Source: Hyphomicrobiaceae bacterium (lineage in GTDB: Bacteria; Pseudomonadota; Alphaproteobacteria; Rhizobiales; Hyphomicrobiaceae). Taken from it: DNA of 64,000 bases. The notes below the pieces were generated by a model that saw nothing but the letters and a program-made list of their open reading frames with translations, was not told where the DNA came from and ran no database searches. Location of the stretch: the NCBI GenBank assembly GCA_022842785.1, contig JALHOW010000006.1, forward strand, positions 62,001-126,000. The letters are read 5' to 3'. A program made the translations under genes and the position numbers. Of the stretch, positions 17,742 through 26,754 are shown in pieces; position 1 is the first letter of the stretch, and the number at the start of each line of letters is the position of its first letter.

Positions 17742-18815
17742 ATGTCACAGGCAACAACCCCTGTTGATGAGAATAAGCTCAACGCATTCATCGGTCAGAT
17801 GCTCTCCGACCTAGGCGGCGCGTCCAGCGTCGCGATGATCCGCATGGGCGATGCGCTCGGTCTGTATAAGTTGATCGACGCCAAGGGCCCAATGACTTCG
17901 TCCGAGCTTGCCAAGACTGCGAAAGTCGATGAGCGCTATGCTCGCGAATGGCTGTCCCATCAGGCAGCTTCGAACTACCTCACCTATGACCCTGCATCGG
18001 CCCGCTTCTCGTTGCCGCCCGAGCAGGCGATGGTGTTCGCCGATGAGCAAAGTCCCATCTATATGATGGGTGGCTTCGATCTGATGGCCGCGTTACTCGA
18101 GAACCAATCGAAGGTTCAAGCGGCATTCAAATCCGGTGGCGGCGTCGCATGGGGAGAGCAGGCGGGATGCATGTTCTGTGCAGTCGCCAGGTTCTTCCGG
18201 CCCGGCTATCAGAACAATCTCGTCGCTTCGTGGCTTCCCGCGCTCGATGGCGTCGTGGCGAAGCTCGAACGCGGCGCGAAAGTCGCTGACATCGGTTGCG
18301 GACATGGCTGGTCGACCGTGCTCATGGCCAAGTCGTTCCCGAAATCGCAGTTCATCGGGTTTGATTTTCATCCCGGCTCGATTGAGGACGCGCAAGCACA
18401 CGCGAAATCGCATGGTGTCTCGGAGAATGCGCGGTTCGAAGTCGGCTTGGCGAAAGATTATCCCGGTAAGGATTTCGACCTAGTGACGTGCTTCGACTGC
18501 CTGCATGACATGGGCGATCCTGCAGGCGCTGCGGCGCACATCCGTCAGTCTCTGAAAGCCGACGGGACATGGATGATTGTCGAACCTATCGCCGGCAACA
18601 GTCTCAATGAGAACCTCAATCCGGTCGGTCGCCTGTACTACGCAGCTTCGACAATGATCTGCATTCCCACTTCGCTGTCGCAAGAGGTTGGTTCGGCGCT
18701 CGGCGCTCAGGCCGGTGAGGCGAAGTTGCAGGAGGTCATCAAGGCCGGCGGCTTCAAGAGCGTCCGCCGAGCAACTGAAACACCCTTCAACATGATCCTC
18801 GAGGCGCGACCGTAG
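17742..18815 (+). CDS. SAM-dependent methyltransferase with N-terminal winged helix (Rv2258c-like)
   Basis: Class I methyltransferase of 357 aa. Residues 1-95 form a winged-helix dimerisation domain (GLYKLIDAKGPMTSSELAKTAKVDERYAREWL), as in Rv2258c-like and many small-molecule methyltransferases. The Rossmann domain follows, with motif I VADIGCGHGWST near 182-193, an acidic residue in FIGFDFHPGS and motif DLVTCFDCLHDMGDP near 246-260. It lies 31 bases after the hydrolase-glycosyltransferase gene with a ribosome site (CTTTCAGGAG) and is probably co-transcribed. The acceptor is unknown; context suggests modification of the same product. Confidence 0.88.
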   Translation: MSQATTPVDENKLNAFIGQMLSDLGGASSVAMIRMGDALGLYKLIDAKGPMTSSELAKTAKVDERYAREWLSHQAASNYLTYDPASARFSLPPEQAMVFADEQSPIYMMGGFDLMAALLENQSKVQAAFKSGGGVAWGEQAGCMFCAVARFFRPGYQNNLVASWLPALDGVVAKLERGAKVADIGCGHGWSTVLMAKSFPKSQFIGFDFHPGSIEDAQAHAKSHGVSENARFEVGLAKDYPGKDFDLVTCFDCLHDMGDPAGAAAHIRQSLKADGTWMIVEPIAGNSLNENLNPVGRLYYAASTMICIPTSLSQEVGSALGAQAGEAKLQEVIKAGGFKSVRRATETPFNMILEARP

Positions 18816-18843
18816 GCAGCGGCGCGCTGGCGCGCAGTCGGAA

Positions 18844-18896
18844 GCCCTATCGCCGGGTTACCTTCAGCCTTGGCCGCGAAGGCGAAGCGATAGGGC
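18844..18896. terminator. Nested hairpin between convergent genes
   Basis: An outer 10-bp perfect stem (GCCCTATCGC 18844-18853 with GCGATAGGGC 18887-18896) encloses an inner stem (CCTTC 18861-18865 with GAAGG 18878-18882, and a GCC/GGC pair inside). It lies between the convergent methyltransferase (ends 18815) and IclR gene (stop at 18864) and includes the last codons of the latter. It is a plausible bidirectional end structure, without a clear T-tract. Confidence 0.5.
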
Positions 18897-19658
18897 ATTG
18901 ACGGCCTCCATCGCGCAATCGCGCAGATCGCGCAGCTTCGGCAGCGTGAAGCGACTGCTCGGTCCCGACAGGCTGATGCCGCCGAGCGGTCGCTTGGCGG
19001 ACGCCTCGAATACAGGCACCGCAACGCAACGCATATCATCGGCAAACTCGAAGTCGTCGTACGCATATCCCTGCGCGCGCACTTTGAGCAGCTCCGCGCG
19101 GAAGCGCTGCGGAGTAGTGATCGTATTGCGCGCCTGCTTCGGCAGCCCCTGCCGAATAGCTGCCTCGATCATCGGTGCGTCTTCATAAGCGAGCAGCAGT
19201 TTGCCGATCGAGGTGCAGTGCAATGCCGCGCGATCGCCGATGTGGAAGTCTATCGCGACCAACTGTGTCCCCTTTGTGCGCTGCACGAGAATGGCGCAGT
19301 CGCGATCGAGCACGGAGTAATGAACGGCCTCGCCCGTGCGCGATGAGACTTCTCGCAGGCACTCCTGGATGAGTTCCGTTCTCTCGTCGTCGCTCAGCAG
19401 GCCACGGCTCAGCTTCAGGATCTTGTAGCCGAGCCGATATCCCCGCGTGCGCGGATCTCGCACGACATAGCCCGCCTCCATCAGCGTCATCAGCATCCGG
19501 TAGGCGGTGCTGCGCTCCGTTTCGATGATGCTCGCGACCTCGGAAGCGGACAGCGGCGCGCGCGCCTCCGCCAGCACCTCGACCACACGGAGTGCGCGCA
19601 GCGCCGTGGTGCTCTTGTTCGGATCGGCAGTTTTGAGCTGCGTGGGATGACGCCCCAA
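18864..19658 (-). CDS. IclR-family transcriptional regulator
   Basis: DNA-binding regulator of 264 aa. The N-terminal winged helix (about residues 15-75) includes ALRVVEVLAEARAPLSASEVASIIETERSTAYRMLMTL; the C-terminal effector domain includes HYSVLDRDCAILVQR, ALHCTSIGKLLLAY and VAVPVFEASAKRPLGGISLSGP. No ATG is available in frame near the HTH. TTG 19658 is chosen because GGAGA lies seven bases upstream and the length fits the family. It is divergent from the sugar ABC operon at 19853 and probably controls it. Sugar-acid or aromatic effectors are common for the family. Confidence 0.85.
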   Translation of the reverse strand: MGRHPTQLKTADPNKSTTALRALRVVEVLAEARAPLSASEVASIIETERSTAYRMLMTLMEAGYVVRDPRTRGYRLGYKILKLSRGLLSDDERTELIQECLREVSSRTGEAVHYSVLDRDCAILVQRTKGTQLVAIDFHIGDRAALHCTSIGKLLLAYEDAPMIEAAIRQGLPKQARNTITTPQRFRAELLKVRAQGYAYDDFEFADDMRCVAVPVFEASAKRPLGGISLSGPSSRFTLPKLRDLRDCAMEAVNALSLRLRGQG

Positions 19659-19681
19659 GTCTTTGTCTCCATTGCCACTCA

Positions 19682-19739
19682 GCAATATTTGTACGCATGA
19701 GATGCAGCTATTGCAATATTCGTTTGCAGCGTGCAATTC
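19682..19739. promoter_or_regulatory. Candidate IclR operator region with repeated GCAAT sites
   Basis: GCAATATT occurs at 19682-19689 and again at 19713-19720, exactly 31 bp (about three helical turns) apart. A further GTGCAATTC lies near 19731-19739, and ATTGCAAT is itself palindromic. The cluster sits in the divergent region between the IclR gene and the sugar importer, where a shared operator is expected. Confidence 0.4.
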
Positions 19740-19852
19740 TTGTTCATCAATGAAGAAGCTTGAACTGCAGGGGAGCGGATGAAGCGGAGGGGCGCAGAGT
19801 CGCGGCAATCGATCGGCGGTTGGTCGCGTGATGCTGCCTGCGGGAGGCTCAT

Positions 19853-21400
19853 ATGAGCGCCGCGGCTTCAGCGACGGCTGCGGTTCGAGCCGAGGCGAAT
19901 CCGCCATTCCTGAGCATGAGCGGCATCAGCAAGCGCTACGATGCAACGCAGGCGCTGCGCGACGTTGCCTTCTCGGCAGAAAGTGGTGTGGTGCACGCCC
20001 TCGTCGGCGAGAATGGCGCGGGCAAGAGCACGTTGGTGAAGATCATCACCGGAGCCGTGCAAGCGGACACGGGCCAGATCCTGGTGAACGGCGCGCCGAT
20101 GGGGATCGAGAGCCCGCTGGCCGCGCAGCGCCTTGGCATCCGCGTCGTGCATCAGCACGTGAGCTTGGTGCCGCACCTTTCCGTCAGTGAAAACATCCAT
20201 CTCGGCGCGATGCCGACTCGCATTGGTGGTCTCTGGATCGACTGGCGTGCAGCGCACGAGCGGGCCGAACGCGCGCTTGAGGCGATCGGCTTCAGCGGCA
20301 TCGACGTTCGTCTTCCGGTCTCCAGCTTGAGTCTTGGCCAGCGCAAAATTGTCGAGATTACCAAGGCGTGCGTGGTCCGCCCGCGCATACTCATCATGGA
20401 CGAGCCGTCGGCCGCTCTGTCGTTCGACGAACGTGGGCGACTGTTCGATCTCATTCGCCAGCTCAAATCGGACGCGACGTCGATCATCTACATCTCACAC
20501 GATCTCGATGAAGTGCTCGAGATCGCCGATCGCGTGACGGTGCTGCGTGATGGGATGATCATCGGGACGATGCCTGCCGCCACGACGGATAAGCGGCAGA
20601 TCGTCGAGATGATGGTGGGACGCGTCGTCAATGACATCTTTCCGGATCGGCACGCACGTCCAGGTCGGCAAGAAGAAGTCCTGAGCCTCAAGGGTCTTAG
20701 TTGCGGAGCGCGCTTTGATGATGTGTCGTTCACCGTTGCCAAAGGCGAGATTGTCGGTCTTTACGGGCTGATCGGAAGTGGTCGCACCGAAGTCGCGCGC
20801 TGCATCTTCGGCGCTGACCAGCCGACGAGCGGCGAGATCCAGCTCAAGGGCCGTGTGGTACGGCCACGCTCGCCGCGTGATGCTCTCAGAGCCGGCATAG
20901 CCATGCTGACCGAGGATCGCACGCGTGACGGCCTCGTGCTGTTTCTCTCGACATGCGACAACATCAGCCTCGCCAATTTCGATCGCACGAGCCGGTACGG
21001 GCTCATCCAGCGTCGCCGCCAGCGCGCCATGGTGACCGAAAAGGTCGCAGAGCTCGGGATCCGACCGAAGAATATCGATCAGCCTGTTCGCTCACTCAGC
21101 GGCGGCAATCAGCAGAAAGTGGCACTCGCAAAGTGGCTGCTCGCTCGGGTCGACGTACTCATTCTCGATGAGCCGACCTGGGGCGTGGACATTGCCGCTA
21201 AGCAGGACATCTACGAAGTCATTCGACGCGTCGCCGCAGAAGGCATGGCCATCCTGCTGATCTCGTCGGAGCTTCCCGAGGTCATCGGCATGAGCGACCG
21301 TATTCTTGTCATGCGCCGTGGCCGCCTTGTTGGCGAGGTGCCTCGGCGTGACGCAACAGAACGCAATCTGGTGGCGCTCGCTGCCGGCAGCATGGGATAG
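19853..21400 (+). CDS. Sugar ABC transporter ATP-binding protein (RbsA/MglA type)
   Basis: Double ATPase of 515 aa that powers a ribose-type sugar importer. The first nucleotide-binding domain has Walker A GENGAGKST, a relaxed signature LSLGQRKIVEI and Walker B ILIMDEPSAALS. The second has the degenerate Walker A GLIGSGRTE typical of this family, a canonical LSGGNQQKVALAKWL and Walker B LILDEPTWGVD. The order ATPase, permease, binding protein follows at 19853-23443. The pentose, hexose or polyol carried cannot be told from the sequence. Confidence 0.92.
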   Translation: MSAAASATAAVRAEANPPFLSMSGISKRYDATQALRDVAFSAESGVVHALVGENGAGKSTLVKIITGAVQADTGQILVNGAPMGIESPLAAQRLGIRVVHQHVSLVPHLSVSENIHLGAMPTRIGGLWIDWRAAHERAERALEAIGFSGIDVRLPVSSLSLGQRKIVEITKACVVRPRILIMDEPSAALSFDERGRLFDLIRQLKSDATSIIYISHDLDEVLEIADRVTVLRDGMIIGTMPAATTDKRQIVEMMVGRVVNDIFPDRHARPGRQEEVLSLKGLSCGARFDDVSFTVAKGEIVGLYGLIGSGRTEVARCIFGADQPTSGEIQLKGRVVRPRSPRDALRAGIAMLTEDRTRDGLVLFLSTCDNISLANFDRTSRYGLIQRRRQRAMVTEKVAELGIRPKNIDQPVRSLSGGNQQKVALAKWLLARVDVLILDEPTWGVDIAAKQDIYEVIRRVAAEGMAILLISSELPEVIGMSDRILVMRRGRLVGEVPRRDATERNLVALAAGSMG

Positions 21401-21405
21401 GCGCA

Positions 21406-22362
21406 GTGGTTTCGACGACGCAGAAATGGTGGCCAACACGCAGCGAACTCAGGCTGTCCTGGCTCGATCTCGGCCTGATCGTTGCGCTCGTGGTGCTCGT
21501 CATTGCGGGCACGTGGTTTGCCGAATCCTTCCTCACGCAGCGTAATTTCTCGAACCTACTCCGCCAGATCGTGGCCAATGGCCTCGTCAGTCTCGGCATG
21601 CTGATCGTGATTCTCACGGGTGGGATCGATCTGAGCGTCGGATCGATCGTAGCACTCGGTGGTGTGTTGTTTGCAGGTCTCACGGATCAGATCGGCATTG
21701 GCCCTGCAATCCTGGTCGCCATGGCGGCCGGCGCTGCCGTCGGGATTGTGAACGGTACGGCGATCGCGCGCTTCAAGCTGCAACCCTTCATCGTGACGCT
21801 CGCCACCATGGGAATCGTACGCGGCATCGTCTTCATCTACACCGAGACGCCGATCGTGCCCGCGCATGCGGGCTTCCGCGACCTGGGCTCGTCGGTTGTT
21901 GGGCTGGTCTCCGTCGGCATGATCATCATGCTCGCTTGCTATGCGCTCGGCTGGATCTTTCTCAACCGCACACCGGCAGGTCGCGCGACCGTCGCCGTTG
22001 GTGGAAACGAGGAAGCTGTCCGCCTCGCGGGCATCAATGTGAACCGCACGATCGTCCTTGCCTACACACTCTGCGGCGTGCTGTCGGCACTGTCCGGCGC
22101 CATTCTCGTATCGCGCCTCGGTATCGCACAACCGAGCCTCGGTGTTGCCTACGAGCTGGACGCCATTGCCGCCTGCGTGATCGGCGGTGCCGTGCTCGGC
22201 GGCGGAGGCGGTGGCGTCATCGGCACGTTTCTCGGCGTGCTCACGCTCGGGCTCATCAACAATCTGCTCAATCTCATGGGCGTCAAGAGCTTCTACCAGG
22301 AGATCGTGAAGGGCTCCCTGATCCTGCTGGCCGTGCTGATCGCCAGCAGAAGGAAGCGATAG
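21406..22362 (+). CDS. Sugar ABC transporter permease (RbsC type)
   Basis: Inner-membrane permease of 318 aa with 8-10 hydrophobic helices. Family blocks include LIVILTGGIDLSVGSIVALGG, FIVTLATMGIVRG, AVGGNEEAVRLAGINV (cytoplasmic coupling loop) and YELDAIAACVIGGAVLGGG. The start is GTG 21406, five bases after the ATPase stop; the ribosome site is weak, which suggests coupled translation. It forms a homodimeric channel in characterised relatives. Confidence 0.9.
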   Translation: MVSTTQKWWPTRSELRLSWLDLGLIVALVVLVIAGTWFAESFLTQRNFSNLLRQIVANGLVSLGMLIVILTGGIDLSVGSIVALGGVLFAGLTDQIGIGPAILVAMAAGAAVGIVNGTAIARFKLQPFIVTLATMGIVRGIVFIYTETPIVPAHAGFRDLGSSVVGLVSVGMIIMLACYALGWIFLNRTPAGRATVAVGGNEEAVRLAGINVNRTIVLAYTLCGVLSALSGAILVSRLGIAQPSLGVAYELDAIAACVIGGAVLGGGGGGVIGTFLGVLTLGLINNLLNLMGVKSFYQEIVKGSLILLAVLIASRRKR

Positions 22363-22495
22363 GGAGCTGTTTCGATGGATCGGTCGCTCGGCAAGAAAGG
22401 AGGATGAAGCGGTCGACAGCAGCATCTGAAATCGAGAAGAACAATGGCTCGGGCGCTCAAGCGGACCGCGCTGAAATCAGTGAGGAGGAACGAAG

Positions 22496-23443
22496 ATGAA
22501 GCAGATACTGGCCGCGGGCCTTTGCGCGCTCGCCCTCTCGGGCTTCTCTATCCCGGCTCAAGCCCAAGCCAAGAAGGAACTCAAGATCGGTGTCGTGACG
22601 CTGCAGATGAAGGCGCCGTTCTTCATTGCCGTCGTGCGCGCGCTCGAGGCCGAGGCCCCGCAATACAAGAACGTCAAGATCATTGTCGCGGACGGCAATG
22701 GCGATGTCGCCAAGGTCAGCTCCGACATCGAGGACCTGCTCGCTCAGAACGTGGACGGGTTCATCATGAACATCAGCCCGCTCGAGGCGCTTCCTGGCCC
22801 ACTCGAGGCGATCAAGGAAGCAGGCAAGCCGATCGTGCTGCTGAATCGCAAGCTCAAGGGCGGGGAGTACGACACGTGGATCGGCGCGGACAATCTCGCG
22901 ATCGGCGCGGGAGTCGGCGAGGCCATCGCGAAGAGCATGGGGGGTAAGGGCACGCTCCTCATGATCCGCGGTGGTCCCGCCGACAACAGCACGGGCAACG
23001 CGCGGCGCGATGGCGTTCTCTCGAAGGTCAAGGACACGTCGATCAATGTGGTTTCCGCTCCGGAGTTCGGCCGCTGGTCCGAGGATGGCGGTATCCGGAT
23101 CATGGAAGACATGCTCACAAAGCACAAAGAGATCGATGCGGTGTTCTGCGAGAACGATGCCATGTGTCTCGGTGCGCAGAAGGCGATTGCAGACGCCAAG
23201 AAATCCGGCCAGATCAAGGTCTTCGGGATCGATGGTCAGAAGGCCGCGCTCGCCCAGATTCAGCAGGGCACGAACTACACGGCGAGCGGCCTCAACTCGG
23301 CGGATATTCTCGCGCGTATGGGATTCCAGCGCATGATGGCCATTCTCGCCGGTGCCGTTCCCGAGAAAGATACGACGACACCCGTCATCGTCATCAACAA
23401 GGACAATGTCGGGTCCTTTTATAATCCGAATTCTATCTTCTAG
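22496..23443 (+). CDS. Sugar ABC transporter substrate-binding protein (RbsB type)
   Basis: Periplasmic receptor of 315 aa with a Sec signal peptide (MKQILAAGLCALALSGFSIPAQAQA, cleavage near residue 22-24) and the periplasmic-binding-protein type 1 fold, e.g. IGVVTLQMKAPFFIAVVRALEAEA, DLLAQNVDGFIMNISP and AVFCENDAMCLGAQKAI. A strong site, GAGGAACGAAG, precedes ATG 22496. A 133-base gap separates it from the permease gene and holds two very short coupled reading frames (see findings). A hairpin follows the gene. Confidence 0.92.
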   Translation: MKQILAAGLCALALSGFSIPAQAQAKKELKIGVVTLQMKAPFFIAVVRALEAEAPQYKNVKIIVADGNGDVAKVSSDIEDLLAQNVDGFIMNISPLEALPGPLEAIKEAGKPIVLLNRKLKGGEYDTWIGADNLAIGAGVGEAIAKSMGGKGTLLMIRGGPADNSTGNARRDGVLSKVKDTSINVVSAPEFGRWSEDGGIRIMEDMLTKHKEIDAVFCENDAMCLGAQKAIADAKKSGQIKVFGIDGQKAALAQIQQGTNYTASGLNSADILARMGFQRMMAILAGAVPEKDTTTPVIVINKDNVGSFYNPNSIF

Positions 23444-23451
23444 ATGCAGTC

Positions 23452-23478
23452 GGGCCCCGTGCGGATTTCGCGGGGCCC
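23452..23478 (+). terminator. GC-rich hairpin after the sugar-binding protein gene
   Basis: GGGCCCCG (23452-23459) and CGGGGCCC (23471-23478) form a perfect 8-bp stem with an 11-base loop, eight bases after the stop codon. No strong T-run follows, so it may end transcription imperfectly or protect the 3' end. A perfect inverted repeat AGCTGTT-T-AACAGCT follows at 23483-23497 and could be part of the end structure or a protein site. Confidence 0.55.
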
Positions 23479-23584
23479 AGCCAGCTGTTTAACAGCTTTC
23501 CTCTGTTCCGCCGCTGTCTGCCTATTCCTCGCATTCAGCGGTGTGGCTGCCGATCAATAGATATTTGCGATTGCAGCATTGGAG

Positions 23585-23657
23585 GCGCCGCCTTGATGGG
23601 GGTGGCGCATAGGCGTCTTCTCCTTGGAAGGACAATAAGAATCCTTTCAAGGAGGTG
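23585..23657 (+). promoter_or_regulatory. Structured 5' leader of the formate dehydrogenase operon
   Basis: Two consecutive hairpins precede fdoG. Hairpin 1 pairs 23585-23592 with 23601-23608 (8 bp, one G-U, 8-base loop). Hairpin 2 pairs CCTTGGAAGGA (23622-23632) with TCCTTTCAAGG (23642-23652), 11 bp with one G-U and a 9-base loop. The right arm of hairpin 2 includes the AAGG of the strong ribosome site AAGGAGGTG (23649-23657), so folding would hide part of it. It resembles a translational switch or an RNA-binding-protein site. I could not match it to a known riboswitch class. Confidence 0.5.
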
Positions 23658-23665
23658 GCTGACCC

Positions 23666-26600
23666 ATGAACATCGAAGTCTCTCGCCGAAGGTTCTTGCA
23701 GCTGGCTGGTGCCGGCGCAGCGGGAACCGCTATCGGCGCGCTCGGCTTTGGAGAGGCGGAGGCGCAAGTCTCGGCTCTCGTCAAGCCCTTCAGGCTTGTC
23801 CAGACCAAGGAAGCGCGCACGACGTGCCCATACTGCGCCGTGAGCTGCGGAATGCTGGCTTACGCGGCGCCCAGCAAGACCAACAAGGGAAAGCTCGAGG
23901 TCGTCCACATCGAGGGTGATGCGGACCATCCGGTCAATCGCGGAACACTGTGCCCGAAGGGTGCCGCCGCGATCGATTACATCCATTCAGCGACGCGGGT
24001 GAAGACGCCGATGTACCGGAAGCCCGGTACGGCGAAGTTCGAGCCCGTGACCTGGGATTTCGCGATGGAACGTATCGCGAAGCTCATGAAAGACGACCGC
24101 GACGCGAACTTCGTCGAGAAGAACGCGGCGGGCACGACCGTCAATCGCTGGACGACGACGGCATTCCTCTCAGGCAGCTCGGTCACGAACGAGACCGGCT
24201 GGGTGACGTACAAGGTCGCGCGTGGCCTCGGTCTCCTGCAGATCGAAAACCAGGCGAGGATCTGACACGGACCGACGGTGTCCAGTCTGGGCCCGACATT
24301 CGGTCGCGGAGCGATGACCAACAGTTGGACGGATATCAGGAATACTGATCTCGTCCTGATTATGGGCGGCAATGCCGCCGAAGCTCACCCCTGCGGATTC
24401 AAGTGGGTCACGGAGGCGAAAGCCGAGCGTGGCGCCAAGCTCATGGTGGTTGATCCGCGCTTCACGCGGTCGGCGGCTGTGGCTGACCACTATGCGCCCA
24501 TCCGGCCAGGAAGCGACGTCGCCTTCCTTTCGGGCGTCGTGAACTACCTTCTCAGCAACGACAAGATCCACAAGGAGTACGTCCGCCACTACACGAACTC
24601 GGCCTATCTGGTGAAGGAAGGCTATGCCTTCGACGAAGGCTTCTTCTCCGGGTACGACGAGTCGAAGGCGACGTACGATCGCAGCTCCTGGGAATACGAG
24701 ATCGGTGCGGACGGCTATGCCGTGCGCGACATGACTCTCGAGCACCCGCGCTCGGTCTTCCAGCTCATGAAGAAGCATTTCGCGCCTTACACGCCCGAAA
24801 TGGTTGCGCGCGTGAGCGGAACACCGCAGGACAAGTTCCTGAAGGTCTGCGATTGGATCGCCTCGACCGCCAACGGCGAGCGGGCGATGACGATCATGTA
24901 CGCGCTCGGCTGGACGCAGCACTCGCACGGTGCTCAGAACATCCGCACCGCGGCGATGATCCAGCTCCTGTGCGGCAACATCGGCATTCCCGGCGGCGGC
25001 GTGAACGCACTACGCGGACACTCCAACGTCCAGGGCATCACCGATGTCGGTACGCTGACGGCAGCCATTCCCGGCTACCTAGCTCTGCCCACGGAAAGCG
25101 AGCCGACGCTCGAGTCGCACTTGGGCAAACGCACGTTCAAACCGCTCCAAGCCAATCAGACGAGCTACTGGCAGAACTACCGGAAGTTCTATGTGAGCTT
25201 CCTGAAGTCGTACTTCGGCGCCAAGGCGACGCCCGAGAACAACTTCGGCTATGACTGGCTGCCCAAGCTCGACGTGGCTTACGACTGCCTGCGGATGTTC
25301 GATCTGATCAACCAGGGCAAGACGACCGGACTGATCTGCCAGGGTTTCAACCCGCTCATGGCCATCGCGAGCTCTAACAAGAGCGCTGCCGGCCTCGCGA
25401 AGTTGAAGTTCCTTGTCAGCATCGACCCGATCGAGACCGACACGGCCCGCTTCTGGGAGAATCACGGCGAGTTCAACGACGTCGATCCCGCCAAGATCCA
25501 AACGGAAGTGTTCATGCTGCCGGTCACCTCGTTCGCCGAGGAAGCAGGCAGCCTGACGAACTCGAGCCGCTGCATCTCGTGGAAATGGCAGGCGGCGGAT
25601 CCCTATCATGACTCACGCACAGACGTGGTCATTCTGGCGGATCTGTTCAACCGCATTCGCAAGCTCTACGAGACCCAGGGCGGCAAGGGTGCCGAGCCGC
25701 TCATGGCTGTCGACTGGTCGTACAAGGATCCGGCTGAGCCGAGCGCCGACGAGCTTTTGAAGGAGCTCAACGGCAAGGCGCTGGTGGATCTCAAGGACGC
25801 CAGCGGCAAGGTCACGCGTCAAGCAGGCTCGCAGCTCGCGAGCTTCGGCGAGATGCGCGACGACGGCTCGACCGATGGTGCCATGTGGATCTACACGGGC
25901 GTCTACGGCCCTGCGGGCAATCTCTCGCAGCGTCGTGACAATGCAGATCCGTCAGGCCTCGGCGTCTACGGCAACTGGGGCTTCTCGTGGCCTGCCAATC
26001 GCCGCATCCAGTACAATCGCGCCTCGGCCGATCCGGAAGGCAAGCCGTGGAGCGAGCGCAAGAAGTTTATGTTCTGGAACGGCGAGCGCTGGACTGGACC
26101 GGATGTGCCGGACTACGTGCCGACCATCCCGCCATCCCAGGCGACGGGCCCCTTTATCATGAACCCCGAAGGCGTCTCCCGCCTCTGGGTGCGCGGGCTG
26201 ATGGCGGACGGACCGTTCCCGGTCCACTACGAGCCGTTCGAGTCGCCGGTGACGAACCCGGTCTACCCGAAGCTGAAAGGCAATCCGGCCGCGCGCGTGT
26301 TCGAGCGTGACCGGGCGTCGTTCGGCAACGCAAAGGAGTTCCCGATCGTCGCCACGACCTATCGTCTCGTCGAGCATTTCCACTACTGGACGAAGGGGGT
26401 GCACATGAATGCGGTCGTGCAGCCCGAGTTCTTCGTGGAGATGTCCGAACAGCTTGCGGCCGAAAAGGGCATCAAGCATGGCGGCTGGGTGCGTGTGTGG
26501 TCCAAGCGCGGATCGGTCAAGGGCAAGGCTGTCGTGACGAAGCGGCTGAAGCCTCTGACGATCGACGGGAAGACGGTTCACACCGTCGGACTGCCGCTCA

Positions 26601-26740
26601 ACTTCGGCTTCATCGGTGTGGCTCGCAAAGCCAATCCGATCAACGGGCTGACGCCGCCGGTCGGTGACGCCAACTCGCAGACGCCGGAGTACAAGGCATT
26701 TCTCGTCAACGTCGAGCCCATCGTCGGGCCGGTGGCATAG
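23666..26740 (+). CDS. fdoG: Formate dehydrogenase alpha subunit, selenoprotein (FdoG/FdnG type)
   Basis: Catalytic subunit of a periplasm-facing, membrane-bound formate dehydrogenase, 1024 aa including selenocysteine. It oxidises formate to CO2 at a molybdenum (or tungsten) bis-MGD cofactor. A Tat signal ([12 protein letters not shown], arginines at 7-9) is followed by the 4Fe-4S ligands Cys54, Cys57, Cys61 and Cys96. The codon at 24263-24265 is TGA in the context NQARI-U-HGPTV, exactly where E. coli FdnG has Sec; it is residue 200, and the frame continues without shift to 26740. A SECIS hairpin follows at once. The C-terminal molybdopterin-dinucleotide domain ends near VVTKRLKPL...VNVEPIVGP. 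Reading it as two separate genes or a pseudogene would be wrong. SelABCD must exist elsewhere in the genome. Confidence 0.95.
24263..24294 (+). promoter_or_regulatory. UGA selenocysteine codon and bacterial SECIS element
   Basis: TGA at 24263-24265 is followed by a hairpin at 24277-24294. GG pairs with CC at the base, then comes a single bulged U at 24279, GUCC pairs with GGGC, and the apical loop is AGUCU. Counting the U of UGA as 1, the bulged U is at 17 and the loop G and U at 23 and 24, the same positions required for SelB binding in E. coli fdhF and present in fdnG. This directs insertion of selenocysteine. Confidence 0.88.
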
Positions 26741-26754
26741 GGGAGAGCACAGAC

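Noticed and set aside
24263-24277. Apparent frameshift or nonsense mutation splitting the formate dehydrogenase gene
   Set aside because: The frame is unchanged across the TGA, the context equals FdnG around selenocysteine, and a correct SECIS hairpin follows.
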